Source of the DNA: Smittia aterrima
Taxonomy: Eukaryota; Arthropoda; Insecta; Diptera; Chironomidae
Assembly: GCA_033063855.1 (NCBI GenBank)
Contig: CP093830.1
Span: forward strand, 8,494,854-8,558,853
DNA length: 64,000 bases
Direction of reading: 5' to 3'
Of this stretch, positions 13,080-25,649 are shown one piece after another; position 1 is the stretch's first letter; each line of letters opens with the position of its first letter. Position numbers and translations under genes: made by a program. The notes below the pieces were generated by a model that was not told the DNA's origin, did no database searches, and saw only the letters and a list, made by a program, of their open reading frames with translations.

Positions 13080-16000
13080 ATTATCGAAGAAAACCCAAAA
13101 ATCGTTCAAAATTTTTATGCAAATTTCAGCTCTGGCGCCTTCCACAATAAATTCTCGTGCCATTCCACGGAATCTCTCAAGAATCTTGAATCATAAAAAG
13201 TTTCTAGAACGAATCTAAATTTAGCTTTCGATCGTCATCGAAATAAATTCAGTTTATCGCTTCTAGCGAGATAACAAGTTTTTGCTTCGCTTGACGTAGA
13301 AGATTCTTCTTGAAAGTTTATTTCGATGACATTGAATATTTCGGAATCTCGACAAGGTCGTTTCAAAAGATTATTCTTGTTGATGCTGGCAAAAGTTGCA
13401 TCACTGTTCAAATAACGAATCTGTAAATATCAGGAAGTGAAACCTTTAAACAGAAAAATATTTATTAATCGAAGTTGGGAGAAAGCAAATTTCCTGTCAC
13501 TTTCAATTCTTGTCTCGTGGTGACGTTTACCCAAAAGATTTCAGGAATAAGAGGAGGATGGACAGTTGGATTGTGATTCTTTAATTCTTGAGCAAAAGCG
13601 AAAATTGCGTTCGTTTGGCAGTTCGCTAAGTGCTTCTGGGGAGAGAAAACAACAAGTTATAATTCTATTGGCAGGCTTGTTCTTTCTGCCTTGGCGTGTT
13701 TATGTTAAGTGAGCATAAATTATGCGGTTGGAGGATGGAAGCGAAAGAAATCACGATAAAGAAAAATGAGGTTTTCTCGCCCTCTCCTTTCAATATTTTT
13801 GTTCTCAACTTTTCTTTTTGCGAGCAAAGAAAGATGAAAAATAAATTAATAAAAAAAATTCGTTTCTTCGGTTGAGGCAAAACGAAAGAAAGAAGAATGC
13901 CTTCCTTTCGGTCGGCCCCGTGAGCGGCGTTTCCTGTGTCATCGTGAATAATTAATTCGCTTTCTGCAATTTTCTTTTTTCTCATTCGATGTAAGACGAA
14001 TATCTTTCGCTTGGCTTGAGTTTCCTTTTTAATTTTTTCGAGGGCGCGACGTCCCCCCCAAAGAGAATTCAGTTATTTCCATTAAAGAATTTATAGCCAC
14101 CAGCTAATTATGTCTGAAGGAGCGAACAGAATATACATCACGTTACGTTTACACTTAATTTCCCAGCGAGAAAGTTGATTGACGGTGATCTCTTTGATTC
14201 GTTATCAAAGTTCAAAACTTTTTATTTCTCACTGGGAAGTGTTTACAATTCATAACGAAGTAAAGAGCCATTAAACTTCACCTGAAGAGTTTACTGTCCG
14301 AAAGAAAAAGGAAAATTATTCGCCCGTCTTGTATAAAAGTTATCGCGCAGGGTGAGGCGAAGTCGAGACGAGCAATTCATCCGCGAAGGGAATAAATTCG
14401 TAATTCACCTCGAGTATCGATAGACCTAATTAATTATTAAGACGCATAGCTCTCTGTATTATTTACGAGGACGAGGAGCGGGCGATGAGATAAAAAGAAA
14501 ACAAACAACGACGACAGCAGTCGAGATCAAGATGTAAAATTTTTAAGATATCCCCGAAGAGCAGAAAGTTTTCTTGTCCTTTTTTTTCTTTAGAAAGAAA
14601 ATGAGAAAATTATCAATTAAAATTTTATGACATTCAGAAAATGATATTTGTTTATTTACGAAAGTACGAGAGGAGAAGCACGCAGAGCGAATGCTTCACG
14701 GTTGCCAGATTAATTTATGAAGATTACCGTCCTATCCACTTGACGGTTAAATGCGATTTTCAAATAATCAGACAACCCACAACTTAATTCCATTTCTTTC
14801 TGTCTTCTCCTTTGCCCCTTACAAGGAGTTTCCATTCCACTGTACTCAGCTCCTTGTACTTGTGGTATGAAAATTAATTGCAAAAGGTTGTTTTATGGCG
14901 AGATGAGAATCAACAGCGCTGAGGACAGAAGCACCATTGGGAGCGTGGAGATGAGCTGAAGGGCGGACTGCGAAAGAAGGAAAACATAAAACTGATAAAA
15001 GAATTTGGTCCCGCCGCCAACTGAATAAGCATTAAGACACGGAGAAAGCTTCTCCTTTGCTCTGCTCTGATGTATGTTTGTTGTGTTGAAAATAATTTAA
15101 TAGAACTGAGACCAACGAACGACGACTGCCGCTTATCAAGATCGCGGAACATATGAAATGCAAAATATATTTTAATGTTTGCTGATGACGATGAAAATTA
15201 AATGGGGGAGAGCGACTTAATCACTTTGTAAGCGCTGATGAAAAGACAAAAACGAAGTCTTTGTTCAAATCGCATTAAGCGAGCGGCGATGTTAGCTGTT
15301 GTTGACGCTTTTGACTTTGCGATGTTCACGAAAGAGAAAAGATCGCAAACTTAATCGCTTCCAGTTCCCTTCAGCCTTGTCTTCAATCGCTTCAAGTGCA
15401 GACTCGCAGAAGATTGCTTCAGAATAAAAATCCAATTAATCATTTTCCCGAGGAAGAAAAAAAAATGAAAATCGGATCAACGGGAAAAATGTTTTATGAC
15501 AGCCGCGTGGAAAGTAAAATGAAATATTTGTGAATACAATTCACGTGTGCAATACTTTCCTTACGTGTCTGTAACGAAATGTCTTTATATCTCCTCTCGC
15601 ACAAAAAGGCGCTTCGTTTGTTTTTTGACAGGATTTCGAAGGTGAGGAAAGTTCTTCACTTAAGTCACAAGCAAAACAATTTGTTGCGAACTAAAGACTT
15701 TAAGTTTGATATGAAATTTGAGTTTCCCGACATCACTGACGCACAAATCCTTTTGTGAATAATATTTATTTATACGTATCATGTGTGTTCGCTTCTATTT
15801 CGCGAAGAGCAAAACGAGCTCCGTGCTATGATTTATAGCTGAAAATAGATTTGCAGCGTGAGAGTGAGAGCAAATTCTTAAGTGAGGCTGATGGGTTATT
15901 TATTGTCTGCCATGCCGGATTGGCGCGGCTCTTGAAGATACTTCTCTGAAGAGTGGGCGTGAGAGGTGAAGGGAAGATGGAAAATCCTTTAGTTGAAATG

Positions 16001-18880
16001 TAGTGTTTGTTTTTACGATTTCCTTTCACGATACTTGTGCACGCTCAAATCGAAGTGCAAGCGAATGTCGCAAGGAAGCGATTCAAGAAATGATCGTGAA
16101 CTTTCAAATAAGAAATATTATGTGAATCGCTTTGTATTTGAAAGGGTGGAAGATGATTTTTCTTAGCGCAAAACATAAACAGCCGAGCGAGAGATAAAAT
16201 AACATTGCAGAATACGAATGTGGGTTCATTTCTGTAAATCACAAATCTATGATTTATTTCTATTTTACATGTCTTTATGAGCATAATATTAATATTTTAT
16301 GTGTACGAATTGTGAGGCATTTATTGTGTTCATTGTTATTCCTCTCCTTCAACACAATGCGAGGACGTCGAGAAGGAAGAATTCCTGTCATTGCGAAGGA
16401 AAAATTTCTAAATTTATGGATATTTGAAGCTCTTGGCTCGATGGAAACTGTCGAAATATCTGGATTTTCAAACTTTATTTATTGAGTATGAATTGAGCAT
16501 AAAAGATGCAGCGAAAGGGGTTGATAAAGGGGGAAGACTACTTTGAGTCAATGAAAAATGTGTGAAATCCCACAATCGATTCCGATTGTTGAGTCACGCG
16601 TCGTCTTTAATATTAAAGCTGAAGCTTCTTCGATTTTAATTACAAGAAGTCTTTGATTTTCTGTCGTTAAGCTCGAACGCTCCGAGAGTTTTATGGATCC
16701 AATGAGAAGCAATTTTCATTTGCTGGAATCGTAAAATTTGATAGCCGAATACACAGAAAAAATTTCCACACCAATAATTCCGTCTTAATGCTTCAGTCCG
16801 ATCTAAAGGCCAACGTAACATGCAATCTTAGTTGCCCCAGACGCAAGAGCCTTGTTTAATATCCCCGAGAAAGACTTCTCATAAGACCTGAACGCACAAG
16901 AGATTCGATGGAATTAAATAGAAAACTATTAAGTGCATTTTATTTTATGATCCCTCGCCAACATTGCCAATAATCTTCACTTGCTTCATTCTTCTTTCGT
17001 CCGAGCAAATCAGTAGACGATAGGAAACGAAAAGATGTTGTAGGACCGTTGAGATGTTTTTATTGACGTGTGTTGTCCGATGTGTTAAGGGAGCAGCAAT
17101 GAAATTGTTTGGACTTCATCAGACAAGACGATAAAAAGAAATTAATGAAAAACCTATTTTTATATCGGCTAGTCATTCCCCTTTCCTCTAAATCTCTTCT
17201 TGCGAATCGTTAATGAAACTCTGTTACAAGATCAAGAATCGACTTACGCAACAATTCAAGGAAGGGAAAGAAAACAATTATGCATCATGTTCGAAGGAAA
17301 AACTATTAAAAGAAGGAAGCAAAGACAATCATCATCAAATAAACATCCTGAGACGAATAAACACAGTGTGCGCTACTTTTAATACGAAGCTAATTAAAGG
17401 CGACGTAGGAAAAAAGGGAAAGGTAACATGTGTGACGATAAATTTTATGACCACATCGTCGGCGATCGTAGAAATCGATTAGAAAATGCAGTGAGAGTTT
17501 GTCTTGTTCTCATAATTTGTAAAAGATTTAAGTCCTCGAGTCTCGTCGACTAATGACATTACGCAATCTTTTTCTTTTCAATTTGAAATTGTCATTAAAA
17601 TTCTATTTTCGTTTACTTGTTATCACTCCAATAGCTTTTCTTCACAAATGATGAACGAATAAAACGTCGAAGTATAAAGAGAAACATTCCGAAAAACATT
17701 TATTACCGCAAATTGTAGAGTGAAAGTCTCTTTTTTTCCTTTTCTTTTCCCGATGATTTCATTTCCTTACAATGCGGTATTGTAGATTTGCTTGAAGAAG
17801 GAGAAAAGTTGTACATTTCAATAACAATAAATGGGATGGCGAATGAGATGAGGAAATTTTTTTATTTCGTTCGAAGAAGAAAGATTCGGGAATATAAATA
17901 TTTAATATCATTTTTCATGTTATTTAAAAAAAAGTGAATGAGAAAGCATTTGAAATGGATGGCAAACGTCTATGAATGTAGAGGCAGAGGAGAAATGTAA
18001 TATTAATCAGATTACTGCAAAGAGTAATGATTCAGAAAAGCGAAATGACGATGGAATGTTACTGAGTGCCTTCGACAAAAGGGATAATCTTTGGAAGAAA
18101 GAAAAATGAATGGTTTATTGAAAAATAATTTAATTTTCTAATTCAATGAAACTCAAGCAGATTTCTCTTTGTTGAGATGTAATTTGTTCACTTTGACTGC
18201 TAACGTCTCTCTTGTGTGTTTATTGTGTTGTAATCTCTGATAAGAAAAGCGATTATGCTGATTTTTGTTTGGCGGTGGCAGGATGCGGAATGAATTATGA
18301 TGTTGAACGAGAATAATCTGAGTTTGAGTAAGTTTGAGAAGTCACTGCGTTCTTAAGAAAACTTCGACAAGAAGACTTGTTGGACTTGTCATCTAAATTC
18401 AAACTTTCTCTTCGAAATTTCGTTAATCTCTTTTCCTCAAAGAACTTCACGTACATTCCTCTCATTCATTTCCCATAAGGAGGATGAAGTAAACATATTG
18501 CGCATTGTTAAAAAACCATCAACATTAGCATCAGCCCCCAATGTAAAGCTATGTATCTCTTTTTTATTGCTTTATTGTGGGCTGTTGATTGTTGAGGTTG
18601 AATGGGCAATTGAACAAGATCACATCAAGGATATTGGGAAATTGTATTTTTATTTACGACTTCTCCTTCTCTCTCTCGATAGCTCAAAGAGTTTCCTTAG
18701 CAGACAAAAGGGTATTCAGTTCGTTTTTTCAATCTCACAACAAGTGTGTCGGTGAATTTTTTCCTTTTGACCACCCTTGGACAAAGTAAAGCAGCAGATT
18801 TCTTTGTGCAGTTAAGTCGGAAGGGAAACTTTCGACCCTCACTTGCAAACAGAAGACGCTCGTTTGTAAACTTCAAAAGA
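13080..18880. other. Intergenic region, no supportable gene
   Basis: Open frames are short and A/T-driven. A TATAAAAG at about 14333 is not followed by a credible coding region. No RNA gene was recognised. Confidence 0.5.
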
Positions 18881-19003
18881 AAATTTATTAACAATCAAAT
18901 ATTTTTGAATGGAATTTAATAAGTTGACGATATAAGCTCAAAATGAGTTCAAATCAAAATCAATTTGTCCCAGCGATGAGGTTGATCGAAAACTTTGGTG
19001 GCA

Positions 19004-19490
19004 TTAAAAATGCAATTTTCCAGTTGTCTTGGACTCTGACTCTGGAGGGTTCTTCAAGTTAAGTTCGATCGACTTGATGATTTCTTCTGGGATGATGTCA
19101 GGAGATGCCTTTGGGTTGAATCCGATTCCCAATCCAGCGGTGTAGTCGACACGGATTGCTTTGCCTATAAAAGATTGACATTTAATGATTGATTCGAAAT
19201 GTTAAGAACTCTCACCTTCAGGTGAAGTGTATTCATAGAATCCAGTCACGATATCCTTGTTAACATCATAAGTTTCGTCTTTGACGATGCTGTTTGAGGT
19301 CTTGAAGTTGTAATTGTAACCGGTTTCTGTGAAATATTCAGAGACTTTGCTTCCATCGACAACAGTTGCTTCACCGTCTTTGGTGTCGGCTGCAGCAGCC
19401 ACGGTCATGAACAAGGCAAGGATAAGGAACTGGAAGATATTTAAATTGAAAAATAACCAAATTCTTTTCGAATAAAGAACTCACCTTCAT
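19004..19490 (-). CDS. Insect cuticle protein, Rebers-Riddiford (chitin_bind_4) type
   Basis: Three exons on the - strand, 19490-19485, 19429-19216 and 19164-19004, with introns of 55 nt (phase 0, directly after ATG AAG) and 51 nt (phase 1). The product has 126 residues. Residues 1-16 are a signal peptide (MKFLILALFMTVAAAA). The Rebers-Riddiford core lies at about 40-95: YNYNFKTSNS, then VTGFYEYTSPEGK (63-75), then IRVDYTAGLGIGFNP (77-91), where the aromatic residues bind chitin. This fits RR-1 type soft cuticle better than RR-2. The C-terminal region, PDIIPEEIIKSIELNL, is typical of RR-1 proteins. A first exon carrying only the first two codons is a common arrangement in cuticle protein genes. 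A - strand polyadenylation signal lies at 18884-18889. It is likely secreted by epidermis and stage-regulated, as known for the family. Confidence 0.95.
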
Positions 19491-19518
19491 GTTTATTCAG
19501 TGAAATTTGAATTGAAAC

Positions 19519-19551
19519 TGATTTCTTCTAAACCGAAACTCATCTTTTATA
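19519..19551 (-). promoter_or_regulatory. TATA box and initiator of the cuticle protein gene
   Basis: On the - strand TATAAAAG covers 19551-19544, and a TCAGTT initiator has its A at 19519, 32 nt downstream. The predicted 5' UTR is only about 29 nt. Confidence 0.75.
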
Positions 19552-19559
19552 GGAAAGAA

Positions 19560-22500
19560 AGAAGCGCTAGCTAAATGTCGAATCGACATTGTCGATAAAG
19601 TTCAGCAAGCATAGTTTGATCTTTTTATCCAGTTCTTAAGTATTTACTACGTGCCGACTTCAAAATATCAAATGATTTGCGTTGATTTACGAAAGTTCAA
19701 ATTCTCACACATTCGGAAGGAACTTGAGTGATTTTGAAAACATAAAATAAATCTTCTTATAAATTTATCTGATGCAGAATATTTTCTCATGAAAGTGTGT
19801 GAGAATTATCTTCTTAAAGTTTAAAGTATCTTACTCACCTATAAGAAAGTTTTGTCGTCTTTCCAATCCAATTAAAAGATTTTCTTCCGATTTGGATTCA
19901 ATGAAATGTTTTTAGTTGAAAATTCTTCCGAGACTTTTCTAAATTCCCTGCGGGTTCTTCCTCTTCTTCCCTTAATTGGATATTTTGTATCGTTTACTGT
20001 TTACCGTCAACATGAAAGGGTAAGGACGCTTTATCCCCTTACAAGGACGCTTTTTTTTCTCGATCATGTCAATGGGCGGAAAATAATTGTTAAAGAGAAA
20101 ATTTATTATCGCGATTCTCATTTTTTTTCTTCGCCTCTGAAACCAAAAGACTTCCGTTTGGTATTTTTCTTCTTTTCAAAGTAATCAAATTTATCGCTTT
20201 CTCTCGGTGCGGGGTTAACTGCGATGCTTAAAAGGGTTGAAACATGGAATAACACAAAAGATGAGGGAAGGAAAAAACGTTTGAAACGTTTGCCCAACAA
20301 CAATTATCTCTAATCAATCGCAATCTCGGGCTGCAGTTGTTCCATTGCGCTTTTTATGAGTTCCACCCACGCGAAGCGTTTACTTGATCCAAACAAAGGA
20401 TGCCAATGAGAGCGAGAAAGAGAAGGGTTAAGGTTTGTAAGGAAGGAGCGAGTCGACTCGTTTCGGGTGTGAGTGCAATTAATTTGTTTGATTTTTAATT
20501 TTTCTTTTTATATTTCTCGTTCTTTTGTTTATCTTGAAACTTTTTACCGACGACCCCGCTCGGAAACCCTTTTGGACCGATTTTTCCATTTTCTCCTTTA
20601 ATTTTTTTTGATTTATTTTCACCATGATTCCATGGCTTTGATTACAATCAACTGAAAAAATACTCTGGGATAAAACGAATGAGAGGCAAATACGAAAAAA
20701 AATTAATTAAAAAGAAATTTATTTCATTCGAAATCGTTGTCGTGGAAAAGTTTCTGATAAAAAAAAATCTCTCGACACCAAAGTTTTTTCTTAATGCGAT
20801 GTGCCCTGATCCAGAAATCTCCGACTTGGCTTCTCTGTGATTTTTTTTACGCTCGCTTCAAACGTCAATGTTTTTGCATTCACGGCTCTTTTTCTTTTGC
20901 TTGCTCTCAAATTCCTGCTCACACGTGATGTGCTAACTTTGGAAATCTCTTTGCATGCTCCTTGATCCGGAAGCTTCCAGCACTTCGAGTGCGCTGCAAA
21001 AAAGGGCGACGAAGTTGCAGGAAAACAGAGATCACAGTGGTTAACCAAAGAGGAAAGAAATGAGAGCAGTAAAATACGATTTAATAGAGATGTTCGCTTC
21101 GAGAATCATTTTACGTCTGACCCGCAATACATTTTATTAAATCCTCACTGTCATAAACTCATAAAAGTAATGACACTAAAAGTCGTAAGTATTGATTTGC
21201 CTTTGATGATGCTTCGTGTTTGGAGGGGACGGGCACAAAATCTAATGGAAAACTACTTTTCTTCACTTCTTTCACTTTGATGATGATGGCGTAATGTGTA
21301 AGAGCATAAAATGCGATACTTTTGTCGATTGTTAATAAGCTTCCCTTCGGCTTCTGATATTCCACACTATGCGGTTGATAATAAATATAAATGGGAATAA
21401 AAAGAAGTTATGATGATTGCACTAGACTCATAAATTTATGATGTTGATGTGAAAGAGAGCAAATGAGATTCGTCGGTCAAGGTGGAAGAAACTTGTTAAC
21501 GTTCTCTAGCTTCTCACACGAGAACTTCAAAAATTGTTTAAGAAATCTCCGAGATTCTCTTTCCCGATGTCGTAAATCACATTATTGATCCATTATTTCA
21601 TCAAACCTCATCATAACGATGTCGTAAAGTGAACTGTCCCTTCCTCAATATCTTCACATCTCGGCCAACACACGTAATGATTATTTATAAATGTAATAAG
21701 GTAAATCTTTTTATTAGTTTTATATATTTTTTCATTATTTTGATGTTCAAACATGTTTTCTTCATGAGTCTTTGCTTCGTCATTTCCTATCCATCTCAAC
21801 ATAAAAACTTAGCTTTTATACCTCACACAGCTTCGAGCATACATTTCTCACACAGCGCAAATGGAAAACTAAATTTTATTTAATATTTTCATGGAGTTTC
21901 TTAGATGCTAAGTGAGTTGAGACGAATCAGTGGAGCTTTCCCTAATGCAGAAGAGTTAGTATGTTTGATTCACTTTTCTCGGCGAAAGGAAATCTTCATG
22001 AGCGATCTCAGCCAATTTGAGCCATAAAAACTTTTTCTTTGATCTTTTGATGTTCACTTCAGAGCAGTCGCTTATTGATGGCTTTTAATTATTGAAGGGA
22101 TTAGTCAAGCAGTAGATGAAAGGAGAGAAAATCTTTAATAATGCACATTTTATTTACTTTTTTCCACCGCAAACGACGAAAATTGAATGGAAATTCAATC
22201 AAAAATTTTCGCTTTGTTGGTTGAGTGAAGTTTTCTCTCATTTTCTTCGCTCGATGTTTAACAACATCGCAACGATGATTTTATTTAACGAAGGCACACA
22301 GTAAATTCGACGTTCACCGTCGAGCGATACTGCAGAAAATTTCCATTACATTTCTTTTTCTCTCTCTCTATCTTCCTTCAAAAAATTTTAATAAAAGAAA
22401 TTTAACTTGGGGCGAAAATTTCGCTTTTTAATTTTTTCCAATTTTCTGTTTCACTTTGGGCGGAGAAAAACTTTCGCTAACATGGGAAAAGATGTCAATA

Positions 22501-24340
22501 GAGATGAGCGGGAGATTGTGGATTTGCGTTAATACGAATTGAGAGGTAGAAATCCTCAAGATACCTGGGCACAAGCTCATCTAATTTATTATTTATTAAA
22601 ATAAGGAGAAAAAAAATGAAAATCAATTTTGTGAAGCATAGTCGGAGGGAGGAAGATTTGATATTAGACAACAACCTAATCAACTAAACATGCAACGGAG
22701 ATGAGCATTAACGACAAGTCGAGGCAAAAAACAACGATAAATTATTAATGATAAACAGACACAAGGAAGAGCAAAAGAAAAAATGAAAAATTCCATGTCA
22801 ATTTCCACTCAACTCGCATTTTTCATTTCGACATTAAATTGATGAGTTTTTGTTGTTCTCGAACTAGATAAACAATCTCTTTCTCCAACCTCGCGGAGAT
22901 TGAAGTTGAATTCGGTTTTTTATGAAATCTTTGGAGGGAAATGCAAAGAATTTTTTCTTGAAAACCAATTTCTCATCATTAGCTCAATCGATAAGAATTT
23001 ATTTTCTCCTAACTGAATATCACTTCTAAATCATTGGCTACAGGCTTTGAATTTCTAATTTGAATTATTTTCTTTTAAGGGACGAGGGAAGAAACCGTTC
23101 CAGATTGAATTAGAACAATTTGCTTTTATTTTAGATTGAGACGCATCAAGAAGGAAACGATGAATTTTAATTTTCTGTTCCTTCTCTCTCTCTCGGTCCT
23201 GCAACAGGTCGCGAGTGTTTGACAGAATAGAATGAAGCGGAAACAATTTTTTATCCCAGCAGAGAAGCATCAAATGTTTAGTCATGCTGACAGCCGTGAT
23301 TTCCCTCTTTTCCTCGCTTCACGGCCATTGAATAATTTTCCTTCCATTCTCGCCCGTAATTTTTATTTTTCTCTCGTCTAAATTAATGATACGAGTTTGA
23401 TTGACTGGTAAATGATTTAATTATTCCATGGGGTTCTGTCGACGAATTCTTTTGATAATGGACTTGGAATTTTCCGGTCAATTGAAAACTCTTCGGGATG
23501 ACGATGGAAACCTGTTGAAACGATTTTTTTTTGTGAAATCATTGGGAATTGGATCAGAGTGAACCCTTTTTCAAATAGCGAAGGAGCAATAAATCAAACA
23601 TAAATTTAATTAATGAATTTCGCGTGTAACTTTTTTCTTTTTAGGGGACAGCAGAAAGTTTTTATTTCTCGCCCTTAAAAATCAATCTTGAAGACATCGC
23701 GATTGTTATTTTTTAATTTTCTAATTTTTTCTTTCTTCCTTGGTTTTTTTTTTGTGAGTTGCGACCTGTTGGCCCAACTGGAAATGATTTGCAGGGAAAG
23801 CAATGATGACATGCTTGCCCGAACTTCAACGATGAATAACTAATAACTCTGAAATTTCTCGCCGAGCAGAACCCTTTGAAAGAGTTACATAAAAAGTTGA
23901 TGCAATGCAAACAAGAGCAACATTGAGTGGTGGGAAGTTTCTCGATTTTGTCTTTAACTGACTTTGATTAGCATTCTTATAAAATCGAGAAGAACGTTAC
24001 GAAATTGACAAAACTACCCAACAAGAAGAAGGAGATGAGAAGTCTGAGAAAGGAGCATAATTTATGGCTCCAAATAAATTAAAAGAAATGCGAACGTTAC
24101 GCAAAATGGTTGCACACAACAGCACAAAAAAAATCTCAGCGCGATTTGCTCGGGGCCTTGGATTGTGCAGAACATGAAAAATGAATTAAATTCCTATAAC
24201 GAATCTCTCTATAAATAAACTCTCGCGAAGAAAATGGAAAAATAACAAAAGAAAGTTCTTCGTCCTCATTTGAGAGTTTGACCATCGGCGAGTCGCGCGC
24301 GATCGCTTCGAGGGTTTTTCTTTATTCCTTTTCTTTCCAT
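19560..24340. other. Intergenic region, no supportable gene
   Basis: Only short frames with chance-like composition were seen, plus CT-rich runs near 22360 and 23185. Nothing with splice and promoter logic was found. Confidence 0.5.
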
Positions 24341-24350
24341 GGAGATAAAT

Positions 24351-24390
24351 TATAAAGAAGAATCACTCGAGTTCAAATTCATACAGTCGA
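24351..24390 (+). promoter_or_regulatory. Candidate TATA/initiator pair without a clearly assigned gene
   Basis: TATAAAG starts at 24351, and an ACAGTC initiator-like site has its A at 24385, 34 nt downstream, the same geometry as the confirmed promoters here. It could drive the 61-residue ORF at 24864, with a leader of about 480 nt or a spliced leader. It may equally be a chance pair. Confidence 0.3.
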
Positions 24391-24863
24391 GAAGAGAGAG
24401 ATGAAAATTGATTAATGGCGAAATTTTAATTAAATTTATTTTCTGTTTCTAACCCTTCGTCTAATGGCGATTTGAATTATAAGATAATTTTTCTGTGTTC
24501 CCTCAAGAAAAACTTTTTCCGTCCTCGACTTAATGATTTTCCAAAGAGAAACATATTGGATAAAAGCAAGCCAAACAGATGCTACATCAATTTCATAATT
24601 TATTATTTTCAATCTAACTCTTTTCGTTCGTTCATTTCCAGCAGATTTTCATTTGCACAACTTTAAGGCGAATGATTTTTTTTCTGCTGAACACTTCTTA
24701 TCACAAAAAATTACTTTAATAAATTTAATGTGGATGACCACTAGAAATTTGTGGTTTGGGGTAACTTGAAAGAGCTTATAAATGAACGAACTAATTAGTT
24801 TTTGATTATCAAAAGTATTTCAATCGTCGTTCAGTTCAAAACGATAAATCGTTCATTTTAAAA

Positions 24864-25049
24864 ATGTCAGACTCACCTGAAGAAAAGTCAAGAGAGACAA
24901 AGAAAGAGGAAGCGAAGAGCGATGTGAATGTTATCGATACTTGTGCTGGTGGATTGTCGGACGATCAAGTGAAACAACTTCAGGAAGAGTTGGACAGAGC
25001 AAAGGAATCGAATAGCTTCAGCACTTCATCTCGTTGTGCCATCGGATGA
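24864..25049 (+). CDS. Intronless small charged protein, 61 residues, unknown function
   Basis: ATG at 24864 sits in a good context (AAAA before ATG), and the frame ends at TGA 25047-25049. The protein is hydrophilic: an acidic/basic N-terminus (SPEEKSRETKKEEAKSD), a short amphipathic helix (SDDQVKQLQEELDRAKES, about 33-50) and a Ser/Cys tail ending SSRCAIG. There is no signal peptide or membrane helix. Codon use is balanced like the nearby GTPase genes, unlike chance ORFs. A TCAGTT initiator lies at 24831-24836, and polyadenylation signals follow at 25049, 25153 and 25167. The final CAIG resembles a CaaX box, but glycine as the last residue is unusual, so prenylation is doubtful. I do not recognise a family. 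It sits just upstream of the GTPase cluster; co-function is not shown. Confidence 0.6.
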   Translation: MSDSPEEKSRETKKEEAKSDVNVIDTCAGGLSDDQVKQLQEELDRAKESNSFSTSSRCAIG

Positions 25050-25193
25050 ATAAATAATTTTTCAGAATCAAAAAACAATCTCCAAAAAAATTGAACAAAT
25101 GATTTTGCATCATAAAATTATTCAAATATTTTAATTGTGACTGCAGTTACGGAATAAAATTATGTGAATAAAAATGGTACTGGTTTCACTGAG

Positions 25194-25270
25194 GCCCTTG
25201 ACGCTGAAATCTACTCAGAATGAAAACCGCGCTCTTAAAATTTTATTCTCAATCTCAAATAATATTTCAT
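25194..25270 (+). repeat. Copy 1 of a diverged segment shared with the upstream region of GTPase gene B
   Basis: This segment shares TGACGCTG, then AAAACC(G/A)CGCTCT, then an identical 17-nt block (ATTTTATTCTCAATCTC at 25240-25256) and ATATTTC with 27953-28030. Order and spacing are kept, so it is a duplication, not a chance motif. It lies about 350 nt upstream of the gene A start site. Confidence 0.7.
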
Positions 25271-25511
25271 CTTTCTTCGATGGTCACTGCATGTTTTGTT
25301 TTCTAAATCATATAGCTTTTATTTGCTATCTGAAGTTTTTGAGCCTAAAAAATATTAAATAAATTCTTTTGCACAAAAATTCTAGATTAAAATATTTTAT
25401 CTACTTGTTTTGACGTCATTCTCAGGAATCCCAGCGAATTCGCTTAATCGCTTTGTTGGATTCTACATGTGACTAATATCAGTTGCGAGAGCTCGCTCTA
25501 TTCAACGCTCA

Positions 25512-25521
25512 GGGGATTTAC
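25512..25521 (+). promoter_or_regulatory. Possible Rel/NF-kB-like site upstream of GTPase gene A
   Basis: GGGGATTTAC matches the kB consensus GGGRNNYYCC at 9 of 10 positions and lies about 92 nt upstream of the predicted start site. Single degenerate sites are common by chance. Confidence 0.25.
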
Positions 25522-25540
25522 ATAAAAGAAGAAAAACATC

Positions 25541-25550
25541 TCTCGCGAGA
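25541..25550. promoter_or_regulatory. TCTCGCGAGA palindrome in the gene A promoter
   Basis: A perfect 10-bp palindrome lies 54-63 nt upstream of the predicted start site, embedded in CG-rich sequence (CTCGCGAGAACTCTTCGCGG) in otherwise AT-rich DNA. The same motif is a known promoter element in vertebrates; its role in insects is uncertain. Confidence 0.4.
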
Positions 25551-25569
25551 ACTCTTCGCGGCTAAAGAT

Positions 25570-25607
25570 TATAAAGACTTGAATGAGTCGAACATTTCAT
25601 CTCAGTT
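25570..25607 (+). promoter_or_regulatory. TATA box and initiator of GTPase gene A
   Basis: TATAAAG lies at 25570-25576, and a TCAGTTT initiator has its A at 25604, 34 nt downstream. The predicted 5' UTR is about 46 nt. Confidence 0.7.
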
Positions 25608-25649
25608 TAAAATTAGTTGAGCTGTCCGAAGTAATTGCATTTAATTTTT

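Noticed and set aside
20791..21048. 85-codon - strand frame with several cysteines
   Set aside because: No ATG start, no splice signals, low-complexity basic middle; judged to be chance.
25174..25362. 62-codon + strand frame between the micropeptide and gene A
   Set aside because: It overlaps the duplicated non-coding segment and is not preserved in the copy upstream of gene B.
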